From assembly GCA_963776375.1 (NCBI GenBank), contig CAVZMF010000011.1, positions 1 to 64,000 of the forward strand: 64,000 bases of DNA. Direction: 5' to 3'. Source of the DNA: PALSA-612 sp963776375 (GTDB taxonomy: Bacteria > Actinomycetota > Thermoleophilia > Gaiellales > Gaiellaceae). The translations under genes and the position numbers were made by a program. The notes under the pieces are model-generated. The model did not search any database. It worked only from the letters and a program-made list of their open reading frames with translations, and was not told where the DNA came from. This document shows positions 1 through 7,254 of the stretch, in pieces; position 1 is the stretch's first letter, and every line of letters starts with the position of its first letter.

Positions 1-317
1 GTCAGCGGCGGGCGGCTGCCCGAGTACTCGAGGTCGTGCCGGTCGCAGGCGACCGAGAAGCTCATCTCCGAGGGCTGCGTGCGCACGCCGAGCTCGCGGA
101 AGAGGCGGACGAGGTTCGGGTAGGTGTCCTCGTTGTGGACGATGAAGCCGGTGTCGAGCCGGAGCGTCCGGCCTGCGACCATGTGCTCGACCGTGTTCGA
201 GTGGCCGCCGGCGCGGTCGTCGCGCTCGAACAGCTCGACCTCGTGGCCCTTCGAGAGCGCGTAGGCCGCTCCCAGGCCCGAGATTCCCGTGCCGATCACC
301 GCGATCTTCATCTTCAT
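1..317 (-). CDS. FAD/NAD(P)-binding amine-oxidase-like protein (COG2907 type), partial
   Basis: Only the first ~105 residues are in the window; the gene continues past the left edge. The product begins MKMKIAVIGTGISGLGAAY, a GxGxxG dinucleotide-binding fold, followed by an ELFERDDRAGGHSNTV motif typical of the FAD-binding amine oxidase-like family COG2907. An internal ATG at 311 is an alternative start. By family knowledge, COG2907 genes often sit with cyclopropane-fatty-acid-synthase-like, photolyase and LitR/CarH regulator genes. The start is about 45 bp from the divergent SRPBCC gene, and the gap holds CarH-like 11-bp repeats, so light control is inferred. The exact substrate is unknown. 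Confidence 0.75.
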   Translation of the reverse strand, partial: MKMKIAVIGTGISGLGAAYALSKGHEVELFERDDRAGGHSNTVEHMVAGRTLRLDTGFIVHNEDTYPNLVRLFRELGVRTQPSEMSFSVACDRHDLEYSGSRPPL

Positions 318-346
318 ACCTTAGACAATACCTAAACAAACCTTTG
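314..346. promoter_or_regulatory. Tandem 11-bp repeats, candidate CarH operator (divergent)
   Basis: Three consecutive 11-mers (TCATACCTTAG, ACAATACCTAA, ACAAACCTTTG) lie between the divergent amine-oxidase-like and SRPBCC genes. The ACAA core recurs at 325 and 336, exactly 11 bp apart. The region is AT-rich against a 70% GC background. Similar 11-bp-spaced ACAA/ACAG repeats flank the carH-like gene at 4644 and 4696. The 11-bp direct-repeat spacing matches the known operator geometry of the CarH tetramer. Assignment to this regulator is inference. Confidence 0.6.
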
Positions 347-361
347 CTATGCTTCGGACAC

Positions 362-794
362 ATGGCCCGCTACCTCACGAGGATCGAGTCCGCGCTTCCG
401 CAGGCCGAGGCGTTCGCCTACATGGCCGACTTCGCCAATGCCCGCCTCTGGGACCCAAGCGTGAGCGAGGCCCGCCGGGTCGGCGAGGCGCCGATCGGGA
501 TCGGCTCCGCGTTCGACCTCGTCGCGCGCTTCGGCGGGCGCGACGTGCCGCTCCGCTACGAGATCGTCGAATACGACTCACCGCGACGCGTCGTGCTCGA
601 GGCGCAGCGTCCGGGATTCGTCTCGAGGGACACGATCACGGTCGAGCCCGCCGGTGAGGGGTCGGTCGTGACACTACGACGCGACGCTTGCGTTCGGGGG
701 GCTCGGGCGGCTGTTCGACCCGATCATGCAACGCATCTTCAATCGGGTCGGGGCTCGCGCGACGCTCGGGATGCAGACGGCGCTGAACTCGTGA
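362..794 (+). CDS. SRPBCC-family (polyketide cyclase-like) protein, frameshifted
   Basis: Starts at ATG 362 (MARYLTRIESALPQ). The SRPBCC/START-like fold is suggested by the phrase AFAYMADFANARLWDPSV and the beta-rich middle. The reading frame breaks near 670. One extra base between GTGAC and CTACGAC restores a normal C-terminus (YDATLAFGGLGRLFDP ... ALNS) that ends at TGA 792-794, giving about 144 residues. The following SDR starts on a GTG overlapping this stop, so the two are probably co-transcribed from the operator at 314-346. Such proteins bind hydrophobic ligands; the ligand is unknown. The frameshift may be a sequencing error. Confidence 0.6.
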
Positions 795-1792
795 CGCCCT
801 CGCCCGGGGCGAACCTCGTCGACTGGACACTGGAGGCGAGCGTCGTCGGCAGCTTCACCCGGATCGGCTACCACACCCGGCGGCGCCTCTTCGACTGGAC
901 GCCGCTGCAGTCGCTCCGTCTCGACGGCAAGGTGGCAATCGTGACCGGGGCGACCTCGGGCCTCGGACGAGCGGCCGCCGAGTCGATCGCGGAGCTGGGC
1001 GGGCACGTTTGCATCGTCGGGCGCGACCCGGAGCGGACCGAACGCGCCCGCAGCGAGATCTCCGCCGCGGCAGGCTCCGCGGTCGAGGCCGACCTCGCAG
1101 ATCTCTCGTCCCTCGCGGAGACCGCCGCCTTCGCGGCCCGCTTCGCCGCGAGGCACGACCGCCTCGACGTGCTCGTCCTGAACGCCGGTGCGCTGACCCA
1201 CGAATACACGGTCACGGGCGAGGGGAACGAGCGACGCTCGCGACACACGTCTTGTCGCCGTTCCTGCTGACCCGTGCGCTGCGGCCTCTGCTCGAGGCGT
1301 CGGCACCGTCGCGCGTGATCGTGGTGGCATCCGGCGGCATGTACACCGAGCCGCTCGACGTCGATGCCCTCGACCCGGAACCCGCCACCTACGACGGGAC
1401 GAAGACATACGCGCGCTGCAAGCGAGCACAGGTCGTGCTGGCCGAGGAGTGGACGCGAGAGCTGCTCGACACCGGCATCACCGTCAACGCCATGCATCCC
1501 GGCTGGGCCGACACCCCCGGGCCTCAGGACCGCGCTTCCCGGCTTCACCCGCGTCGTCGGGCCGCTGCTCCGGACGCCGGAGGAAGGAGCCGACACGATC
1601 GTCTGGCTGGCCGCCGCCCCGGACGCCGCGGACCTCAGCGGCCTGTTCTTCCTCGACCGGCGAGCGCGGGCGAAGCACCGCCTGCGCCGCACGCGCCGTC
1701 CCGACGAGGCCCGCGAGGCGGCGCGACTCTGGCGGCTCTGCACGGAGCGCACGGCTCCGTTCGCGGCCGAACCCGGCGGATCAGCCGCCTGA
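791..1792 (+). pseudogene. Short-chain dehydrogenase/reductase (DHRS12-like), two frameshifts
   Basis: Reconstructed from three frames: GTG 791 to about 1230, then about 1230 to 1525, then 1525 to TGA 1790-1792. The fragments join into a complete SDR: a ~40-residue N-terminal extension, VAIVTGATSGLGRAAA (TGxxxGxG NADP site), LVLNAGALTHEY (NAG), and VVASGGMYTEPL with a downstream Y-x-x-x-K-like TYARCKRAQ segment. It closes with VNAMHPGWADTPG and TIVWLAAAP. This matches the uncharacterised DHRS12-like SDRs. It is translationally coupled to the upstream SRPBCC gene and converges on another SRPBCC gene with a 12-nt overlap. Two indels in one gene mean a real pseudogene or locally poor sequence. 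Confidence 0.6.
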
Positions 1793-2278
1793 CCCGGCAG
1801 CCGCGAGCGTGCTGCGCCGCCCACCGAGCAGCCGCGCGACCGCGTCACGCCGGTAGTCGAAGATCCGCTCGAGATCACGGGCGACGAGGACGCGGTGCGC
1901 GATCTCTCCGAGCGGCCCGTACGGCATCCGATAGAGAACGGTGTCGCGAATCAGGGTGCCGTCCGGCCGCTCCTCGAAGGCATGGGTGTGCTCCCAGAGG
2001 CGGAACGGGCCCTTCACTTGCCTGTCCACGAAACGCCGTCCCGGTTCCCACTCGACGATCTCGGTGCGCCAGCGGACGGGCAGCCGGTGCGTGGTGAGCA
2101 CGTACTCGATCGTCGTTCCCCTTCGCATCGGGATCGGTCGCGGGGTGAGGATCCGGAAGCCGAGCCACGGCGGCGTGAGCGCTTCGAGGTTGTAGGCGTC
2201 GGCGAAGAACGCGAAGGAGTCCTCGACCGACAACGCGACGAGCTGAGAGCGTTCGATGCTGCGCGGCGGCTCAGACAT
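1781..2278 (-). CDS. SRPBCC-family protein (COG4276-like)
   Basis: 165 residues from ATG 2278. The START-like fold is suggested by SVEDSFAFFADAYNLEALTPPWLGF, by the TTIEYVLTTHRLPVRWRTEI strand pattern, and by the C-terminal helix RVLVARDLERIFDYRRDAVARLL. This N-terminal wording (proteins that bind at 'aDa.NLe.lTPPwl') is characteristic of COG4276-type ligand-binding proteins next to DUF2867 epimerases. It overlaps the upstream SDR/DUF2867 gene by 8 nt and forms an operon with it and the carH-like gene. Function is unknown, probably lipid or membrane related. Confidence 0.7.
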   Translation of the reverse strand: MSEPPRSIERSQLVALSVEDSFAFFADAYNLEALTPPWLGFRILTPRPIPMRRGTTIEYVLTTHRLPVRWRTEIVEWEPGRRFVDRQVKGPFRLWEHTHAFEERPDGTLIRDTVLYRMPYGPLGEIAHRVLVARDLERIFDYRRDAVARLLGGRRSTLAAAGSGG

Positions 2279-3773
2279 GGTCGAGACCGGTGCTAACGCC
2301 CGGAAGAGGTCGCCGGCTTCCTTCAGGCGCCTGCGCAGCGCCCGCGATCTTGGTCAGCATGCCCTTGAAGATCCACGAGTGGACGGGGAAGAGGCCGTAC
2401 CAGTAGACCGTCCCGAGCAGGCCGGCCGGGTGGAAGATCGCCGTCTGGCGGATCGTGCTGCCAGAGTCGTCCCCGTCGACCTCGAACTGGAGCCACGCCC
2501 GCCCCGGGAGCTTCATCTCGGCGTGGAGCCGGAGCAGACGGTCCGGCTCGTAGGCCTCGACGCGCCAGAAGTCGAGTGCCGAGCCCACGGTCGGCGTCTC
2601 GGGATCGCGCCGGCCGCGGCGCACGCCGACGCCGCCCACGAGCAAGTCGACGAAGCCGCGCAGCCGCCAGAGGCGGTCGCCGAAGTACCAGCCCGTCTCG
2701 CCGCCGATCCGTCGGATCGGACGAAACGCCTGCGCCGGGGAGACCCGCACCTGGATCGAGCGGGAGTCGACCAGACGCTTGCCGTGGTGCACGCCGCCGT
2801 AGCGCTCCGGCTGCAGGCCCGCGGAGGCGACGGAGTCAGACCAGCGGGTCTCCGAGAACTCGCGGTCCTCGTTCGCGAGGGCGCGGGCGATCGCTTCCCG
2901 GTAGCCGCGAGGCTTGATCGCGAAGGCGCGAGCGGCGCTCGCGCTTCGGACGACGGTCTCGTGGGGAAGGCTGTCGATCAGCTTGCGACCGACACGGGCG
3001 TACACGGGCGTCACGAGCCCGAGCCAGAGGCTCGAGAGCCGGGCCGTGAGGAACGGCACCGGGATGATCCACCGGCGGATGCCGAGCTGCCGCGCGTACT
3101 CGCGCATCAGCTCCTCGTAGGAGACCTGGTCGGCGCCACCGATCTCGAACACCGCGCTGCCTTCGAGCTCGACGTCGAGGGCTGCTACGAGGTAGTCGAG
3201 CACGTCCTCGATCGCGATCGGCTGCGCCTTGGTGCGCACCCAGCGCGGCGTGATCATCACCGGCAGGCGCTCGACCAGCTTGCGAAGCATCTCGAAGGAG
3301 AGGCTTCCCGAGCCGATCACGATCGAGGCCCGGAACTCGATCGTCTGCACGCCCGAGTCGGCGAGAATGCGGCCGACTTCCTGGCGACTCGAGAGGTGGC
3401 TCGAGAGATCGCCGCCGGCGCCGAGCCCACCCAGGTAGACGATCCGACGCACGCCCGCCTCGCGCGCCGCGGCCGCGAAGTTGGCGGCGCCACGACGATC
3501 CTGCTCCTCGAAGCTCGTCGCCGAGGTCATCGAATGGACGAGGTAGTAGGCGGTCTCGACCCCGCGCATCGCCGGGCGCAGGGACTCGAGCTCGAGGACA
3601 TCGCCCGCGACGATCGTCGTCGTGTCGCGGTGAGGGGCGACGGCCTCCGGGCGGCGGGTGAGGCAGCGCACGCGCTCCCCCCGCTCCTCGAGCACTCGGA
3701 GGAGCCGGCCGCCGACGTAGCCGGTGGCGCCCGTGAGCAGGATCGGCGGACGCTGCGGGCCGGACACGGACAC
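2271..3773 (-). CDS. NAD(P)-binding SDR with C-terminal DUF2867 domain
   Basis: About 500 residues. The N-terminal atypical SDR domain begins PPILLTGATGYVGGRLL (GxxGxxG) and is followed by RCLTRRPE and a VETAYYLVHSM segment (the usual YxxxK is not obvious). From about residue 300 comes a DUF2867/SRPBCC-like half (GGETGWYFGDRLWRLRGFVDLLVGGVG). Starts are ambiguous: TTG 3788, GTG 3773 and GTG 3767. GTG 3773 lies 1 nt after the carH-like stop and is preferred. By family, such proteins accompany LitR/CarH regulators in many actinobacteria and may act on membrane lipids or carotenoid-like substrates (inference). Confidence 0.75.
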   Translation of the reverse strand: MSVSGPQRPPILLTGATGYVGGRLLRVLEERGERVRCLTRRPEAVAPHRDTTTIVAGDVLELESLRPAMRGVETAYYLVHSMTSATSFEEQDRRGAANFAAAAREAGVRRIVYLGGLGAGGDLSSHLSSRQEVGRILADSGVQTIEFRASIVIGSGSLSFEMLRKLVERLPVMITPRWVRTKAQPIAIEDVLDYLVAALDVELEGSAVFEIGGADQVSYEELMREYARQLGIRRWIIPVPFLTARLSSLWLGLVTPVYARVGRKLIDSLPHETVVRSASAARAFAIKPRGYREAIARALANEDREFSETRWSDSVASAGLQPERYGGVHHGKRLVDSRSIQVRVSPAQAFRPIRRIGGETGWYFGDRLWRLRGFVDLLVGGVGVRRGRRDPETPTVGSALDFWRVEAYEPDRLLRLHAEMKLPGRAWLQFEVDGDDSGSTIRQTAIFHPAGLLGTVYWYGLFPVHSWIFKGMLTKIAGAAQAPEGSRRPLPGVSTGLDHV

Positions 3774-3774
3774 G

Positions 3775-4631
3775 TCACGTCCGCGCAACTTCGTCGGCTG
3801 CCGCTACGAGATCTCCGTCCAGGCGGCGGGCGCCGAGGCGGGCGCTCAGCTCGTCCGTTGCGCCGGGGCCTGCGAGCGCGAGCGGCACCGCCCGGGCCAG
3901 CCGGCGGAGGCCGGCGGCCTGCGCCTCGAGCAGGGCGGGGTCGAAGCTCGAGACGACGACGAGCGCCGGCCGCGTCGTCTCGGCCGCGCGGGCGAGCGTT
4001 GCGATCGGCGTGTCCGCGCCGAGAAAGAGGATCCGCCAGGAGTGAGAGCGCAGGACGAGCGCGAACGCGAGCAGGGTGATGTCGTGCATCTCACCGGGTG
4101 CACAGGCGAGAAGAGCAAGAGGGCCCGTTCCGCGGCCCCAGAACCGGGCAAGCGCAAGCAGCCTGCCGCGGATGAGGTTGCTCGCGAAGTGCTCCTGGCT
4201 GATCTCGATCTCGCCCCGCTTCCAGCCGTCGCCGACCTCCTTCAAGGTGGGCAGCACCACGTGGCGCAGCGTCTCCTCCAGGCCGAACGCAGCAAGGCTC
4301 TCGTCGAGCACCGAGTGAGCGGCGGCCTCGTCGTAGCGGCCGATCGCCGCAAGCAGGCGAGCGGCGAGCGTCCTCGAGCATACCCTCGGACGGCCGCTCG
4401 TCTTCGAGTGCGGCACGCGCGGCCTCCGCGGCTGAGAGACCCTCGGTCGAGCCCGCGCCGCATGCGCTCCACGCGAGCGGCGTCGGCTGCCGTGTAGAGC
4501 CGGAAGCCGCCCGGCGAGCGAACCGGCCGCGTGAGCCCGTACCGCGACTCCCACGCGCGCAGCAGCTCGGGCGTGACGCCCACCCGGCGCGCGAACTCGC
4601 CGATCCGAAGCTGCCCGGAGTCCGTCGCCAT
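3775..4631 (-). CDS. MerR-family B12-binding photoreceptor regulator (CarH/LitR type), frameshifted
   Basis: Reconstructed across two single-base frameshifts near 4436 and 4380, in the linker. The N-terminus (ATG 4631) is a MerR winged helix: RIGEFARRVGVTPELLRAWESRYGL and SPGGFRLYTAADAARV. The C-terminal half is the CarH light-sensing module. The four-helix bundle holds GWKRGEIEISQEH, an exact W-x9-E-H signature. It is followed by the cobalamin fold with GEMHDI (ExH, lower axial His) and FLGADTP, VVVSSF. In CarH, AdoB12 drives tetramer formation and DNA binding in the dark, and light breaks the tetramer. Tandem 11-bp repeats overlap its start and the facing promoter, so autoregulation is likely. 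The first gene of a three-gene operon. Confidence 0.75.
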
Positions 4632-4643
4632 GGACATCATCAT

Positions 4644-4665
4644 ACAAACATTCAACAAACACTTG
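4644..4665. promoter_or_regulatory. CarH-type operator, upstream half (two 11-bp repeats)
   Basis: Direct repeat ACAAACA at 4644 and again at 4655, exactly 11 bp apart, abutting the -35 box of the fasciclin promoter and lying just upstream of the carH-like start at 4631. A weaker copy (GACATCATCAT) precedes it. It could repress both divergent promoters at once. Confidence 0.6.
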
Positions 4666-4692
4666 ACGGCGGCGACTCAATGCGGCTATCTT
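4663..4692 (+). promoter_or_regulatory. Promoter for the fasciclin genes
   Basis: A -35 box TTGACG at 4663-4668, then a 17-18 bp spacer, then CTATCT/TATCTT at 4686-4692. It faces the fasciclin genes and is bracketed by operator repeats on both sides. Confidence 0.55.
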
Positions 4693-4695
4693 TGT

Positions 4696-4728
4696 ACAGA
4701 ATCATGACAGAACCTATACAAGAAGTGA
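4696..4728. promoter_or_regulatory. CarH-type operator, downstream half (three 11-bp repeats)
   Basis: Three adjoining 11-mers begin ACAG (4696), ACAG (4707) and ACAA (4718), in perfect 11-bp phase, starting a few bases after the -10 box. The first is part of TTGTACAG and the third of CTATACAA. These resemble the TACA-centred CarH operator core known from Thermus and Myxococcus. Three tandem sites fit the three DNA-contacting domains seen in a DNA-bound CarH tetramer. Confidence 0.6.
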
Positions 4729-4771
4729 TCGGTCGGCAGCCTGAACGTCGACCAGAAAGGAACGAAGCAAC

Positions 4772-5180
4772 ATGCCGCACAACATCGTTGGAAACCGCAC
4801 GAGAGGCAGGGACGTTCCAGACCCTGCTCACCGCCGTCGATGCCGCCGGCCTCGGCGAGACCCTCGCCGACGGAGGACCGTTCACCGTCTTCGCCCCGAC
4901 CGACGACGCGTTCGCAGCGCTCCCGCAGGAGACCGTGCAAGGTCTCCTCGCAGACCCGCCCGCGCTCGTCCGGGTGCTGACCTATCACGTCGTCCCGGGC
5001 CGGATCACGTCGGCCCAGATCACGCACGACAGCGAGCAGAAGACGGTCGAGGGCGGCGTGCTCAAGATCGCCGTCAACGGCAGCGTGACCGTCAACGACG
5101 CCACCGTGATCCAGGCGGACGTCGAAGCCGAAAACGGCGTCATCCACGTCATCGACCGAGTCCTGATCCCCGCCGCGTAG
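4772..5180 (+). CDS. Single-domain fasciclin (FAS1) protein, frameshifted near its start
   Basis: The natural start is ATG 4772 (MPHNIV), 7 nt after an AGGAAC-type ribosome site. One extra G near 4789 throws the frame. After it the protein reads ETAREAGTFQTLLTAVDAAGL ... GPFTVFAPTDDAFAALP ... LTYHVVPGRI ... NGVIHVIDRVLIPA, a complete FAS1 domain of about 136 residues with both conserved boxes. No signal peptide is visible. FAS1 domains mediate adhesion or extracellular matrix contacts; a cytoplasmic form is unusual. It is first in a row with the two-domain fasciclin gene 27 nt downstream and lies directly under the CarH-type operators. Confidence 0.75.
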
Positions 5181-5207
5181 GCGGCCGCAGACCGAAAGGA
5201 ACCTGAC

Positions 5208-6197
5208 ATGAAGAAGATAGGAACAGCAATCGTGATCGGTGCTGCGGCGCTCGCAGCCGCCACCTCGATCTCGGCGGCCTCACCCGCGAAGACGACGGCC
5301 ATGGGCCAGAAGAACATCGTCCAGACCGCGGTCGCCGCGGGCAAGTTCAAGACGCTCGTCGCGCTCGTGAAGAAGGCGGGCCTCGCAGGCACGCTCTCCG
5401 CCCCGGGCAACCTGACCGTCTTCGCACCGACCGACCAGGCCTTCGCGAACCTGAAGAAGAGCGACCCCGCCCTCTACAACAAGGTCGCCACCAACAAGAA
5501 GCTCCTCCAGTCCGTGCTCACCTATCACGTCGTCGGCAAGCGCATCCCCGCCGCCGCCGCGATCGCTGCGGCCAAGAAGGGGCTGAAGGTCAAGACCGTC
5601 CAGGGTGAGTCGATCGCGCTCTCCTTCAAGGGCGGCAAGATCGTCCTCAACGGCACAGCACGTGTGGTGATCCCCGACGTGAAGGCCTCGAACGGAGTCA
5701 TCCACGCCATCGACGCGGTCCTCGTGCCGCCGTCGCTGTCGCAGCCGCCGGCGCCGACGCAGTCGATCGTCCAGATCGCGTCCGGCAACCCGGACTTCTC
5801 GACGCTCGTCTCGCTCGTCCAGAAGGCCGGCCTCGTCGAGGCGATCTCAGCCCCCGGCCCGTTCACCGTCTTCGCGCCGACCAACGAGGCGTTCGCGAAG
5901 CTCGCGAAGGCGGCGCCTGCAACCTACGCGGCCGTCCTCGCCGACCCCGCGCTGCTCGCGAAGGTGCTCACCTACCACGTCGTCGCCGGCGACATCAAGA
6001 GCGCTCAGGCGATCGCAGTCGCACAGCAGAACGGCACCGTCAAGGCCCTCGAGGGCGAGCCGATCTCGCTCTCGCTGAAGGACGGAAAGCTGACCCTCAA
6101 CGGCAGCGCCACCGTCGTCACCGCCGACATCCTGGCGACGAACGGTGTGATCCACGTAATCGACACCGTGATCGTCCCGCCCAGCCTGTCGGCCTAG
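5208..6197 (+). CDS. Secreted protein with two fasciclin (FAS1) domains
   Basis: 329 residues from ATG 5208, with a GAAAGGAAC ribosome site. The signal peptide is MKKIGTAIVIGAAALAAATSISAASP, with cleavage probably near residue 25. Two FAS1 repeats follow: residues ~35-175 (NLTVFAPTDQAFANL, LTYHVVGKRI, NGVIHAIDAVLVPP) and ~185-328 (GPFTVFAPTNEAFAKL, LTYHVVAGDI, NGVIHVIDTVIVPP). It is probably exported as an adhesion or surface protein. It follows the one-domain fasciclin gene closely and may share its light-regulated promoter. A strong hairpin follows. Confidence 0.88.
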   Translation: MKKIGTAIVIGAAALAAATSISAASPAKTTAMGQKNIVQTAVAAGKFKTLVALVKKAGLAGTLSAPGNLTVFAPTDQAFANLKKSDPALYNKVATNKKLLQSVLTYHVVGKRIPAAAAIAAAKKGLKVKTVQGESIALSFKGGKIVLNGTARVVIPDVKASNGVIHAIDAVLVPPSLSQPPAPTQSIVQIASGNPDFSTLVSLVQKAGLVEAISAPGPFTVFAPTNEAFAKLAKAAPATYAAVLADPALLAKVLTYHVVAGDIKSAQAIAVAQQNGTVKALEGEPISLSLKDGKLTLNGSATVVTADILATNGVIHVIDTVIVPPSLSA

Positions 6198-6230
6198 CTC
6201 GCCGGCCGGGGACACACTCCCCGTCCAAGA

Positions 6231-6287
6231 CGGCATCGGGTCTCGCGTCCACACCCAAACCGGGGTGTGGCGCGAGACCCGATGCCG
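6231..6287. terminator. Long perfect hairpin after the fasciclin genes
   Basis: Arms CGGCATCGGGTCTCGCG and its complement (17 bp) continue across a one-base bulge into CCACACCC/GGGTGTGG, giving about 25 bp of stem with a short loop. There is no U-tract, so it is either an L-shaped terminator, an mRNA stabiliser or a REP-like palindrome. It separates the fasciclin genes from heliorhodopsin. Confidence 0.55.
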
Positions 6288-6331
6288 CTCTCCCCAAGTG
6301 CGCGTCCAAGACACGGCAGGAGGCTCAAGGC

Positions 6332-7085
6332 ATGGACAACAGGGCGCTTCGGCGCGGCAATGCGTTACTTGCGTTGGTCCACGCGGCGCAGGCGGTGGTG
6401 ATCCTCGCGCTCTCGACCGACTTCTCGCTTCCCGTCACGGGCGCCTTCATGGAGGGCCAGCCGGGAAGCGGACTGCCGAAGCAGGAGTCTGCTCTTCGAC
6501 CTCCGAATCGGCCCGCTCGTCGGCGCATTCCTGTTGCTCGCAGCGCTCGACCACGCTCTCGTCGCGCTCCCGCCGTGCCGCGCACGCTACGAGCGAGGTC
6601 TCGCAGCGGGCGTCAATCCTTTCCGTTGGCTCGAGTATTCGCTGTCGGCGTCGCTGATGGTCGTCCTGATCGCGATGCTGACCGGCATCGCCGACTACGT
6701 CGCGTTGTTCGCCCTCTTCGCGGTGAACGCGGCGATGATCTTCCTCGGCTGGCTGATGGAGCTGCTCAACCCGCCGGACCGTGCGCGGACGCGCTGGCTG
6801 CCGTTCGTGCTCGGCTGCATCGTCGGCGCCGTAGCGTGGATCGCCATCGCGGTGCAGATCGGCGTCTCGGCGGAGCGTGGACATGCACCGCCGACGTTCG
6901 TCTATGCGATCTTCGTCTCGCTCTTCGTTCTGTTCAACAGCTTCGCCGTGAACCAGGCCCTGCAGTACAAGCGGGTCGGGCGCTGGCGCGACTACCGCTA
7001 CGGCGAGCGCTGGTATCTCTGGCTGAGCCTCGTCGCGAAGAGCCTGCTCGCATGGCAGGTCTTCGCGAACGTGCTCGTGCTCTGA
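6332..7085 (+). CDS. Heliorhodopsin, one frameshift
   Basis: ATG 6332 to TGA 7085, about 250 residues after correcting a one-base shift near 6490, close to the family length of ~255. Family-specific stretches include LRRGNALLALVHAAQA, TDFSLPVT, the TM3 motif FRWLEYSLSASLMVVLIAML (counterion Glu in WLEYS), WLPFVLGCIVGAVAWIAIA, TFVYAIFVSLFVLFNSFAVN and QYKRVGRWRDYRYGER. The TM7 segment SLVAKSLLAWQVFA carries the retinal-binding Lys, near residue 236. Heliorhodopsins are inverted-topology, slow-photocycle light sensors. No retinal synthesis gene is in the window. Its position beside a CarH-type regulator supports a light role. Confidence 0.9.
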
Positions 7086-7160
7086 GCCGGCCGGCACACA
7101 CATGCCCAGCCCACGTCGATCTAATGCGCTCGGGCGCCGCCGCGCGAACTTCACTCGGCA

Positions 7161-7200
7161 AGATCAGTTCGCGATCGTTCTATATCTGTCTGCGATCGAA
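7161..7200. repeat. Short repeat copy 1 (partner at 12630)
   Basis: ATCAGTTCG, two variable bases, then ATCGTT, followed by a T-rich tract and TGCG. The same arrangement recurs in direct orientation at 12630-12665. Both copies lie between convergent genes and bracket the ERCC4 to FAD-oxidase segment. Nature unknown. Confidence 0.4.
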
Positions 7201-7254
7201 ACGAGGTTAACAACCGGCAACTGAGCGACGCTGAGTCCGGTTCTCAGCTCCGGA

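Noticed and set aside
36..335. Plus-strand 99-codon frame at the left edge
   Set aside because: Complement of the FAD amine-oxidase-like gene; no independent support.
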